Shown here: positions 45,739 to 53,478 of the stretch, piece by piece | Layout of the letters: each line of letters begins with the position of its first letter | Numbering within the stretch: position 1 is the stretch's first letter | NCBI RefSeq assembly: GCF_017303295.1 | Contig: NZ_JAFKOK010000004.1 | Coordinates: 124,001 to 188,000, forward strand | Source of the DNA: Rhodobacter sp. NTK016B | GTDB lineage: Bacteria > Pseudomonadota > Alphaproteobacteria > Rhodobacterales > Rhodobacteraceae | Direction of reading: 5' to 3' | DNA length: 64,000 bases | Notes under the pieces: generated by a model | Seen by the model: the letters and a program-made list of their open reading frames with translations, nothing else | Told to the model about the DNA's origin: nothing | The model's database searches: none | Program-made: the position numbers and the translations under genes

Positions 45739-46212
45739 TCAGAAGCCGGTGGCGAGCAGGCTTTCTAGGCGTACGAAGCTGTCCTCAAGCCCCTCGGCCA
45801 GGCCGCCCGCGAGCATCTCGTCGCGCGCGGCGGAATCGGGCAGGCGCATGTGCAGCATCAGGTTGGTGCCCCCCGCATCCCCGGCCAGAAGCGTCTCGAT
45901 CACGTTCTCGGGCGAGGCTTCAGGCAGGTGCAGGCGCTCGACATGCAACAGCCGGTAGGGCGGCTCGGCCTCGATCACCTCGCCGGTCAGGGCGAGACCC
46001 TGACCCATCCGGTCCGACCATTCGAGATGGATCAGCCCGCCTGCGCGCGGATCGAACTGCGCGCGGGTCATCGGCCAGCCCGGTGGGCCCATCATCCAGC
46101 GCCCCAGCAGCGCAGGGCTGGTATAGGCGTGCCAGACGAGCGCGGGGGCCGCATCCAGCCTGCGGGTGAAGACCAGCGCGCCATCCCCTTCCTTGGTGCA
46201 GCGCAGCAGCAT
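45739..46212 (-). CDS. SRPBCC/AHSA1-like domain protein
   Basis: 157-aa single-domain protein of the START/Bet v1-like superfamily. Typical segments are LVFTRRLDAAPALVWHAYTSPALLGRWMMGP, FDPRAGGLIHLEW and LTGEVIEAEPPYRLLHVE. Such proteins bind hydrophobic ligands or act as Aha1-like co-chaperones; no specific function can be stated. It ends 1 nt after the SlyX-like gene's... stop region begins, with just 1 nt separating it from slyX upstream, suggesting the pair is co-transcribed on the minus strand. Confidence 0.85.
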   Translation of the reverse strand: MLLRCTKEGDGALVFTRRLDAAPALVWHAYTSPALLGRWMMGPPGWPMTRAQFDPRAGGLIHLEWSDRMGQGLALTGEVIEAEPPYRLLHVERLHLPEASPENVIETLLAGDAGGTNLMLHMRLPDSAARDEMLAGGLAEGLEDSFVRLESLLATGF

Positions 46213-46213
46213 G

Positions 46214-46417
46214 TCACCAATGCGGCGGGCGCTGATCGGCCAGCGGGATCTGCGTGCCGCTGTCCGCTTCGCGCTCGGCCTCGCGCTCCATCAGCATGCC
46301 GGTGCGATAGGTCAGCCGGTCGATCAGGGCGCCCTGCGCGCGAACGATATCGGACAGGTCGTCAACCGTCCGGATCAGATGGGCGATGCGTTCTTCGAGG
46401 TCTTCGATACGGGACAT
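46214..46417 (-). CDS. slyX: SlyX family protein
   Basis: 67-aa coiled-coil protein, MSRIEDLEERIAHLIRTVDDLSDIVRAQGALIDRLTYRTGMLMER, ending in the characteristic PPHW. Function of SlyX is unknown despite its broad conservation. It lies 1 nt upstream of the SRPBCC gene on the same strand and is divergent from hisS. Confidence 0.88.
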   Translation of the reverse strand: MSRIEDLEERIAHLIRTVDDLSDIVRAQGALIDRLTYRTGMLMEREAEREADSGTQIPLADQRPPHW

Positions 46418-46537
46418 GCCTTATGATGCGCCTGCGGAAAGGCAGGGTCAATCGGGAAGGGCGGCGTTACGGGCAGGCGCTGCTTGCCGCCGCGCCCCGG
46501 CTGGGCTAGACCACGCGCGGACAAACCGGGTGCGAGC

Positions 46538-48028
46538 ATGAGCAAGACCAAGATCCGTCGTCCCAAGGCCGAAACGCCCAAGGGGTTCCGCGACTATTTC
46601 GGTGCCGAGGTGACGGCCCGCAAGGAGATGCTCGATCGCATCGCGCGGGTGTATCATCGCTATGGCTTCGACCCGCTTGAGACCTCGGCGGTCGAGACGG
46701 TCGAGGCTCTGGGCAAGTTCCTGCCCGATGTGGATCGCCCCAACGAGGGCGTCTTCGCATGGCAGGAGGATGACAAGGACTGGCTCGCGCTGCGCTATGA
46801 CCTGACCGCGCCGCTGGCGCGTGTCGCGGCGCAGTATCGCAACGATCTGCCCTCGCCGTATCGGCGCTATGCGATGGGGCCCGTCTGGCGCAACGAGAAG
46901 CCAGGGCCGGGCCGTTTCCGCCAGTTCTATCAATGCGATGCGGATACGGTCGGGGCCTCGACCGTGGCTGCGGATGCCGAGATCTGCGCGATGCTGGCCG
47001 ATGTGTTCGAAGATCTGGGTCTGGGCGGCGATTTTGTCGTACGCATCAACAACCGCAAGGTGCTGAACGGGGTGATGGAGGCCGCGGGCGTTCTGGACCC
47101 CGAGGATCCGTCGAAATTCGAGGCTGAGCGCGGGATCGTGCTGCGCGCCATCGACAAGCTCGACCGGCTGGGCGAGGACGGCGTGCGCGCCCTGTTAGGG
47201 GCCGGGCGCAAGGACGAGTCGGGCGATTTCACCAAGGGCGCGGGGCTGCCGGACAGCTCGGCCGATGTCGTGCTGGCCTTCACCGCCGCGCGGCGCGATA
47301 CCGGGGCCGAGACCTGCGCCGAGCTGCGGCGTCTGGTGGGCGAGTCGAAGATCGGCGCGGAAGGCGTTGACGAACTTGAGGAAATGGCCGCGTTGCTCGC
47401 CGCGCAGGGCTATGGCTCGGACCGGGTGGTCATCGACCCGTCGGTCGTGCGGGGGCTTGGCTATTATACCGGGCCGGTTTTCGAGGCCGAACTGACCTTC
47501 GAGATCCTCGACGAGAAGGGCCGCAAGCGCCAGTTCGGCTCGGTCGCGGGGGGCGGGCGCTATGACGACCTCGTCAAGCGGTTCACCGGGCAGGCTGTGC
47601 CCGCGACGGGGGTCAGCATCGGCGTCGACCGGCTGCTGGCCGCGCTGACCGCCAAAGGACGGACGGAAACCGGCAGCACCGGCCCGGTCGTCGTGACCGT
47701 GATGGACCGCGCGCGGATGGCCGATTACCAGAAGATGGTGGGCGAGCTGCGCCGCGCGGGGATCCGGGCCGAGGTCTATCTGGGCAACCCCAAGAACTTC
47801 GGTAACCAGTTGAAATACGCCGATAAACGCGGATCGCCGGTCGCCATCATCCAAGGGTCGGACGAAGCCGAGCGCGGCGTCGTGCAGATCAAGGATCTGG
47901 TGCTGGGCGCCAAGATCGCCGAGAGCGCAACGCTTGAGGAATGGAAAGACCGCCCGGCGCAGGTCGAGGTCCCGGTGACCGATCTGGTGGCGACGGTGAA
48001 GGACATGCTGGGCAAGGATAGCCTGTGA
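46538..48028 (+). CDS. hisS: Histidine--tRNA ligase
   Basis: 496-aa class II aminoacyl-tRNA synthetase. Motif 2 ([24 protein letters not shown]), the histidine-binding loop [14 protein letters not shown] and motif 3 ([15 protein letters not shown]) are present, and the C-terminal anticodon-binding domain ends the protein. It is about 70 residues longer than the E. coli enzyme, mostly in the insertion around residues 200-280. The ATG at 46538 ([20 protein letters not shown]) is chosen. Its stop overlaps hisZ (TGATG), coupling histidyl-tRNA charging to histidine synthesis genes. Confidence 0.97.
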   Translation: MSKTKIRRPKAETPKGFRDYFGAEVTARKEMLDRIARVYHRYGFDPLETSAVETVEALGKFLPDVDRPNEGVFAWQEDDKDWLALRYDLTAPLARVAAQYRNDLPSPYRRYAMGPVWRNEKPGPGRFRQFYQCDADTVGASTVAADAEICAMLADVFEDLGLGGDFVVRINNRKVLNGVMEAAGVLDPEDPSKFEAERGIVLRAIDKLDRLGEDGVRALLGAGRKDESGDFTKGAGLPDSSADVVLAFTAARRDTGAETCAELRRLVGESKIGAEGVDELEEMAALLAAQGYGSDRVVIDPSVVRGLGYYTGPVFEAELTFEILDEKGRKRQFGSVAGGGRYDDLVKRFTGQAVPATGVSIGVDRLLAALTAKGRTETGSTGPVVVTVMDRARMADYQKMVGELRRAGIRAEVYLGNPKNFGNQLKYADKRGSPVAIIQGSDEAERGVVQIKDLVLGAKIAESATLEEWKDRPAQVEVPVTDLVATVKDMLGKDSL

Positions 48029-49125
48029 TGCGTATCGCCACGCCCGCCGCACGCGCCGAGGGCCAGCGCCTGTTCGGGGCGTTCCAGACCTGGGGCGCCG
48101 CGCCGGTCGAGGCCGCGGTTCTGCAGCCCGCCGAGACGCTTCTGGACCTTTATGGCGAGGATATTCGCGCGCGCGCCTATGTCACGCAGGATCCGGTTCA
48201 GGGCGAGATGATGCTGCGCCCGGATTTCACCGTGCCGGTGGTGCAGGCGCATATGGCGGGCGGCGCGGAGCCCGCGCGTTATTGCTATCTGGGTGAGGTT
48301 TTCCGCAAACAGGAATACGGCGCTGAGCGCGCCAGCGAATACCTGCAGGTGGGCTACGAGGTTTTCGACCGCGAGCAACCGCTGAGGGCCGATGCCGAGG
48401 TTTTCGCGCTGTTTTCGCGGATGCTGGCGGGCAAGGGGCTGAGGGCATCGACCGGCGATATCGGCATTCTGATTGCTGCGGTCCGTGGCCTGCCCACGAG
48501 CGAAACGCGCAAATCCGCGCTGATGCGTCATCTGTGGCGTCCGGGCCGGTTTCGGGCGCTGCTCGAACGCTTCGCCGGTCGCGCGCCGTTGCCCAAAGGA
48601 CGCGCGGCGTTGCTGGAGCGCTTGCAGTCCGGCGATCCCATCGAAAGCACGGCGCCGCAGATCGGCCTGCGTTCGCGCGCGGAAATCGAGACCCGGCTGA
48701 TGCGGCTGGCCGAGGATTCCGCAACGCCCGCCATTCCCGGCGATGTGGTCGACGCACTCGAGGCTCTTCTGGCCGTGGCCGACAAGGCGCCCGCTGCGCT
48801 TGCGGCGATGCAAGAGATTGCGCAGGTAATGCCGTGGATCGCGCCCTCGCTCGACACGTTCGAGCAGCGGCTGACGGTGCTGGCGGCGCATGGCGTCGAT
48901 GCCGATGCGCTGGATTTCGAAGCCTCTTACGGGCGCACGACGCTGGAATATTACGACGGCTTCGTCTTCGGCTTTTTCGCCGAGGCGCGGCCGGACCTGC
49001 CGCCGGTCGCCTCGGGCGGGCGCTATGATGCGCTGACGGCGGTACTGGGACAGGGCCGGTCGATCCCGGCGGTGGGCGGCGTGATCCGGCCTGCCTTGCT
49101 GGTGGAACTGGAGGGCGGGCAATGA
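48028..49125 (+). CDS. hisZ: ATP phosphoribosyltransferase regulatory subunit HisZ
   Basis: 365-aa HisS-like paralogue without aminoacylation function that forms a hetero-octamer with short HisG. It has class II synthetase-like segments (MMLRPDFTVPVVQAHM, YLGEVFRKQ...ASEYLQVGYEVF) and ends in VGGVIRPALLVELEGG. ATG at 48028 overlaps the hisS stop (TGATG); a GTG one codon upstream is also possible. Needed here because HisG lacks the C-terminal regulatory domain. Confidence 0.94.
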   Translation: MRIATPAARAEGQRLFGAFQTWGAAPVEAAVLQPAETLLDLYGEDIRARAYVTQDPVQGEMMLRPDFTVPVVQAHMAGGAEPARYCYLGEVFRKQEYGAERASEYLQVGYEVFDREQPLRADAEVFALFSRMLAGKGLRASTGDIGILIAAVRGLPTSETRKSALMRHLWRPGRFRALLERFAGRAPLPKGRAALLERLQSGDPIESTAPQIGLRSRAEIETRLMRLAEDSATPAIPGDVVDALEALLAVADKAPAALAAMQEIAQVMPWIAPSLDTFEQRLTVLAAHGVDADALDFEASYGRTTLEYYDGFVFGFFAEARPDLPPVASGGRYDALTAVLGQGRSIPAVGGVIRPALLVELEGGQ

Positions 49126-49811
49126 GCGTGAAGATCGGCGTGCCCTCGAAGGGCCGGTTGATGGAGAAGACCTTCGACTGGTTCGCAGAGCGCGGCATCA
49201 CCATGAAGCGCACGGGCGCAGAACGGGAATATTCCGGCGCGGTCGAAGGGATCGAGGGGGTGGATCTTGTCCTGCTTTCGGCCAGCGAGATCCCCCGCGA
49301 ATTGGCGGCGGGTCGCATCCATATGGGCGTGACCGGGACCGATCTGGTGCGCGAGAAGTTGGGCAACTGGAACAGCGTGGTCGAGGTCGTGGCGGAAATG
49401 GGCTTCGGCCATGCCGACCTGATCATCGCGGTGCCCGATTGCTGGGTCGATGTCGAGACGCTGGACGATCTCGACGCCGCCGCTGCGGCGTTCCGGGCCG
49501 ATCATGGTTTCCGGTTGCGGATCGCCACGAAATACCACCGGCTGGTGCGCGAGCATCTGCGCGCGCATGGGGTGGCGGATTATCAGCTGGTCGACAGCCA
49601 GGGCGCGACCGAGGGCACGATCCGCAACCTGACCGCCGAGGCGGTGGCAGACATCACCTCGACCGGCGAGACGCTGCGCGCCAACCATCTGAAGATCCTC
49701 GACGGCGCGCCGGTGCTATGTAGTCAGGCGACGCTGTTCGCCTCGCGCTCGGCCCTTTGCGAGGGCGCCGATGCCGAAGCCCTGACAGCGCTGAGGGCGC
49801 GGTTGGCATGA
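49122..49811 (+). CDS. hisG: ATP phosphoribosyltransferase catalytic subunit, short form
   Basis: 229-aa enzyme for the first step of histidine synthesis (ATP + PRPP). VKIGVPSKGRLMEKTFDWF opens the protein; the PRPP-binding segment is near QGATEGTIRNLTAEAVADITSTGETLRANHL. The short length without the ACT-like C-terminal domain matches the HisZ-dependent class. It overlaps hisZ and the downstream HAD gene by 4 nt each. Confidence 0.96.
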   Translation: MSVKIGVPSKGRLMEKTFDWFAERGITMKRTGAEREYSGAVEGIEGVDLVLLSASEIPRELAAGRIHMGVTGTDLVREKLGNWNSVVEVVAEMGFGHADLIIAVPDCWVDVETLDDLDAAAAAFRADHGFRLRIATKYHRLVREHLRAHGVADYQLVDSQGATEGTIRNLTAEAVADITSTGETLRANHLKILDGAPVLCSQATLFASRSALCEGADAEALTALRARLA

Positions 49812-50470
49812 GCGAGAAGATCGAAGGCATCGAGGCCGTCCGCGCCATCGTCTGGGATTTCGACGGCGTGCTGAACCGCGCGGGTCAACGCGAGGGCGAT
49901 GGGATGTTTCCCTGGCAGCGCAAGGTCGGCGAAGAGCTGGGCATCGATGCGCGCTCCATGGGGCAGGCGGTTTTCGGGCGTGACAAGGCGGCCCTGTTCG
50001 AGGGGCGCGAGGATGTGCTGGACCGGCTGGCCGAGTGGGGCGCCGAGACGGGGGCCGAGTTCGACCCCGAGGATGTGCTGGAAATCTGGTTCGAGACCGA
50101 TCACGACCCCGATCCCGAGCTGGAGCGGCTGCTGCCCCTGTTGACGCAGGCCGGGATCGCGCAGGTGATCCTGACCAATAACGAGGCCCGCCGCACGCGC
50201 TGGATCATGCACGAGGCGGGTTGGGCCGGGCAAGTGGATGCGGTGTTCGCATCGGGCGAGATCGGGGCGATGAAGCCGTCGGTGGCTGCCTTTGCGCATG
50301 TCGAGCAGGCACTCGACATGCCGGCGCACGAGATCCTGTTGATCGACGACACCCCGGCCAATGTGGCGGCGGCGGAAAAGCGCGGTTGGCTGGGCTGGGA
50401 TTACGAGCCCGATGGCGCGATGGCCTTGGTGCAGGCGTTGATGCCGCTGCTGGTTCGCTCGCAGGACTGA
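49808..50470 (+). CDS. HAD-superfamily hydrolase, subfamily IA
   Basis: 220-aa phosphatase-fold protein. Motif I VWDFDGVLN (Asp nucleophile and acid), motif II VILTNNEARR, and motifs III/IV EILLIDDTPANVAAAEKRGW. It overlaps hisG by 4 nt and is the last gene of the hisS-hisZ-hisG unit. Whether it is a histidinol-phosphate phosphatase or an unrelated sugar or nucleotide phosphatase cannot be told from sequence. Confidence 0.88.
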   Translation: MSEKIEGIEAVRAIVWDFDGVLNRAGQREGDGMFPWQRKVGEELGIDARSMGQAVFGRDKAALFEGREDVLDRLAEWGAETGAEFDPEDVLEIWFETDHDPDPELERLLPLLTQAGIAQVILTNNEARRTRWIMHEAGWAGQVDAVFASGEIGAMKPSVAAFAHVEQALDMPAHEILLIDDTPANVAAAEKRGWLGWDYEPDGAMALVQALMPLLVRSQD

Positions 50471-50507
50471 GTCCCACGGAACGGGTGAGCGGTTTCGCCC
50501 TCGGACA

Positions 50508-50566
50508 AGAGGCCTCCGGCCTCTGGCCCTCGCGCGACCGGGCGCGCCGCCGGGGTGGCGGCGCGC
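50508..50566. repeat. Two adjacent palindromes between convergent genes
   Basis: AGAGGCC-TCC-GGCCTCT (50508-50524) is followed by GCGCGCCGCC-GGGGT-GGCGGCGCGC (50542-50566), both perfect. They lie between the stops of the HAD gene and the 597-aa gene. Neither has a T-tract, so they are either a bidirectional transcript end of unusual form or a dispersed palindromic element. Confidence 0.6.
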
Positions 50567-50612
50567 GGCACTTGAAACCTGTCTTGTCGAAGATCTGACC
50601 CGTGAGGCGGTG

Positions 50613-52406
50613 TTAATCCGCCAGCGCCAGAAGCTGACGGTTGGTGATCGTGCCTTCCTCGCTCACCAGGCTTGCGACCTGGCTGTTGGAGAGCAGGTCG
50701 CGCAGATCGACCTCGCGTCCGTTGACGAAGGCGCGGCGCGACACCAGCCGGATGCCATGGCTGTAATCGGCATATTGCGCGCCATGCACGGTGCTGAGCG
50801 GCTGGATCGCCCGACCGTTGCGCTGGTGCCAGCCATAAATCGCCACCTGTCCGGGCCGCGATTGCAGGCGGTTGGTCAGCACGAGGTCCTTCTTGTGCCC
50901 CGAAACAAGCTGGCCCAGACGCGCACCGGCTTGCTGAAGCTGGCCCTGCACGGTGCTGTTGTGGCGCAGGAAATAGCCGGTCGTGACCATGGCCGAGGTC
51001 GGATCCATCGGGCGCGGGCTCAGATGCACCTGCGCCTGACGGTAGATCTCGTCGACCATGCGGGTCGTGGGCAGGACCATGTCGAAACGCTCGGCGATGC
51101 GCATGGCGGCGGGCAGGCCCAGCGGCACGCGGACGAAATCGCGGTTTGACCCGACGGCGAGATAATCGGGCGTCACGCAGATGGTGATCCGCGTCGGGCG
51201 GCCCTGCGCATCTGTGCCGTCGAAGCTGACAGGGACCAGATTGCGCAGGAAATCGGGCATGTTGCCGCGCAGCACTTCGGCAGTGATCGCGTTGTCACGC
51301 TCGCGCCCGCCCGAGGATGTCAGGTGAGAGATCACCGTGCTGCCCGCCTCGGCGCCGCGCGGACGCGACGGCATCGCGCGGGTCATGCGGCTGGAGCATT
51401 GGTCATCGCTGCGGCCCGAAAGCGCGGGAATTTCGATCGCGGCGGGCGCTGCGGTGACACTCCGGCTGTCCGACAGGCTGGCCAGAACGACGGGAGCGTC
51501 GTTGCTCGGGGCCTCGGCCACGGCGCGTTCGATGCGCGGGCGGCGCTGTGGCGCGGGTGACGATAGCGGGGCGCCGCGGTTCTCAAAGGTTTCCTCGGCG
51601 GTCGTGTCGGCCTCGGCCAGCTGAACCGGTTCGTCCAGCGCGGTATCGGCAGGCTCAGCGTCAGGAACGGCTGCGGTCACGACCGGACGGGCGCGCGGCA
51701 TCAGCGATGCCCGCAGCGCCTGCGTTTCGGCGCGGGCGATGAAGGCGGCGTCGGGCATCGTGGGTTCGGTCGTGGCCTCGGACCCGCTTTCGGCCTCGGT
51801 GTCGAGGACGAAAAGCCCTTGCCCGGGCGAGGACACCAGAGAGCCGGGCGCGCGGCGCCCGCCGACAAGGCTGCCCAGATCGGTTTCATGCGGGTCGCGC
51901 AGGGTGGCGATCCGGGCGATTTCCTGCGGATCATAGCTGGCGAGCGTGACCACCGCTTGCGGCGCATCGCCGGCGATGTCCGGAATAGTCCGGGTCGCCG
52001 TGGCGGGGGCCCGCGAACGGTCTTGCATCGGCCGCGCGACCATTACTGACCGGCTGTCGAAATCCTGCGAGGCTGCGGGGGGCAGCGTGTCGGGCAGGGC
52101 GCTGTACCAGATTTGCGGCGCGGTGGTGTCGGGCAGCAGGGCAGCGGGCGCGGTGCCGCCCAGCGACGCGACCGCCGGCATGGGCCGGGTCGTCGGCGCG
52201 GCTGTCACCGGCTCGTCCGTCGCGCGCATCATACGTTGCGCAAGGGCGTCGCCCGCCGGTGTATCGCCCGGATTGTCCAGCATCATCTGCGCGCTGATCG
52301 CAATCAGCGTCAGAGCGCCAAGCCCCGTAGCCACCAGTGAAAGCCGCCCCGCAACCGCGGAGATGCGTGCCTTTGCGGCGCGCGTTTCGTTCATGTCCCT
52401 CGTCAT
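50613..52406 (-). CDS. Membrane-anchored protein of unknown function with conserved C-terminal domain
   Basis: 597 aa from the ATG at 52406 (MTRDMNETRAAK); an ATG at 52394 is an alternative. One hydrophobic segment near residues 20-40 (LVATGLGALTLIAISAQMM) anchors a periplasm-facing protein. Residues about 45-350 are a Pro/Ala/Thr-rich, probably disordered linker. The C-terminal 240 residues are globular, with PDYLAVGSNRDFVRVPLGLPAAMRIAERF, LPTTRMVDEIY and a striking core at 525-551 containing GWH, IQPLSTVH and DYSHG. I recall similar cores in unannotated proteins of other phyla. The invariant-looking His, Asp, Tyr and Ser suggest an enzyme, but I can assign no function. Single gene, convergent with the HAD gene. 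Confidence 0.8.
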   Translation of the reverse strand: MTRDMNETRAAKARISAVAGRLSLVATGLGALTLIAISAQMMLDNPGDTPAGDALAQRMMRATDEPVTAAPTTRPMPAVASLGGTAPAALLPDTTAPQIWYSALPDTLPPAASQDFDSRSVMVARPMQDRSRAPATATRTIPDIAGDAPQAVVTLASYDPQEIARIATLRDPHETDLGSLVGGRRAPGSLVSSPGQGLFVLDTEAESGSEATTEPTMPDAAFIARAETQALRASLMPRARPVVTAAVPDAEPADTALDEPVQLAEADTTAEETFENRGAPLSSPAPQRRPRIERAVAEAPSNDAPVVLASLSDSRSVTAAPAAIEIPALSGRSDDQCSSRMTRAMPSRPRGAEAGSTVISHLTSSGGRERDNAITAEVLRGNMPDFLRNLVPVSFDGTDAQGRPTRITICVTPDYLAVGSNRDFVRVPLGLPAAMRIAERFDMVLPTTRMVDEIYRQAQVHLSPRPMDPTSAMVTTGYFLRHNSTVQGQLQQAGARLGQLVSGHKKDLVLTNRLQSRPGQVAIYGWHQRNGRAIQPLSTVHGAQYADYSHGIRLVSRRAFVNGREVDLRDLLSNSQVASLVSEEGTITNRQLLALAD

Positions 52407-52743
52407 GGCAGTTGCTCTACCGGCCAAAAGGATAACCGGCAATGAACAGCAAACGAAGGCAAAACTTGGTCGGCCATGTTTCGCCGACCGGAAAGCGCCG
52501 ACGGGCCAAGCTGACAAGGGCGCGGCGGCCCTGTTTCGGGCGGCTGTCGGGGGAATTTATCCACAGGTCAATCGCTTAGGCTGCGAGCCCACGGTGGGGA
52601 GCTCAGGCCGGTGGCGAAACGCGAAGGGGACCTCTCGGGGACCGGCGACCGGGTGTTCCGCAAGGGGGCAATGCTGCAAAGCAGCGAAAGCGCCGTCCAC
52701 AGAGGCCCCGCACCCCGCGTCCCGCCGAATCAGAGCGGACGCG
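52407..52743. other. Intergenic region upstream of the 597-aa gene
   Basis: 337 nt without a supportable gene, between the start of the 597-aa gene and the end of the DprE2-like gene (both minus strand). It must hold the promoter of the former, though I could not define it. A perfect DnaA-box sequence TTATCCACA lies at 52557-52565; a single box is not evidence of an origin. No T-tailed terminator for the DprE2-like gene was seen. Confidence 0.5.
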
Positions 52744-53478
52744 TCAAAGCTGGGTGCGCTTGAAGATGATCTCGGGCAGAAGGCGGATGATGGTCATCAC
52801 CATGCGCCAGATCCGCCGCACATAGATCACGTCGCGCTTATGGGCCTGTGCCTGCCAGATGGCCTCGGCCACTTCCTCGGGCAGGGCCGTCAGGCGGGGA
52901 TTGAGGTCCATGCCTTCGGTCATCTTGGTGGCGACGAAACCCGGTTTCACGGTGATGACCTGCACGCCGGTTTTCGCCAGCCGATTGCGCAGGCCGGACA
53001 GGAACGCGGTGAAGCCCGCCTTGGCCGAGCCGTAGACATAGTTCGACGCGCGCCCCCGGTCGCCTGCCACCGACGATATGCCGATCAGTACGCCGTGGTC
53101 GCGCGCCTGCATCTTCTGCGCCAGCGCACCCAGGATCAGCGCAGGCCCTTCGTAATTCGCGCGCATCACCTTTGCGGCGGCAGCGGGGTCGATCTGGCTT
53201 TCATTCTGGTCGCCCATCGCGCCGATCGCGCAGATCACGCTGTCGGGCAGATGCGGCAGGCCGTTGATGAAATCCGCGAAGCTGTCGATATCGAGCGCGT
53301 CGAAGGCGTGACAGGTTACGATCCGGCCATGGCGCAGCCGCAGGTCCTGCGCGTCGGCCTCCAGCGTGTCGGGGTCACGGGCGGCGAGCATCAGGTCGTA
53401 GCCTTCGCGTGCGTAACGATGGGCGCAGGCGCGGGCCATATCCGAGGTGGCGCCGAGGATCAGCAGGGTCGGGGTCAT
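52744..53478 (-). CDS. SDR oxidoreductase, DprE2-like (polyprenylphosphoryl-2-keto-pentose reductase)
   Basis: 244-aa short-chain dehydrogenase. The nucleotide motif is LILGATSDMARACA (7-20), the catalytic Ser lies in GISSVAG (133-139) and Tyr/Lys in YGSAK (149-153). The GATSDMA form of the glycine motif and gene order match DprE2, the NADH-dependent reductase that completes the 2'-epimerisation of decaprenyl-phosphoryl-ribose to the arabinose form in mycobacteria. Last gene of a four-gene operon; the start overlaps the DprE1-like gene by 4 nt. Function by analogy; an SDR alone would be far less specific. Confidence 0.82.
   Translation of the reverse strand: MTPTLLILGATSDMARACAHRYAREGYDLMLAARDPDTLEADAQDLRLRHGRIVTCHAFDALDIDSFADFINGLPHLPDSVICAIGAMGDQNESQIDPAAAAKVMRANYEGPALILGALAQKMQARDHGVLIGISSVAGDRGRASNYVYGSAKAGFTAFLSGLRNRLAKTGVQVITVKPGFVATKMTEGMDLNPRLTALPEEVAEAIWQAQAHKRDVIYVRRIWRMVMTIIRLLPEIIFKRTQL

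Noticed and set aside
52557-52565. Perfect DnaA box TTATCCACA as a sign of a replication origin
   Set aside because: Only one box is present, with no cluster, no A/T-rich unwinding stretch and no origin-linked genes nearby.
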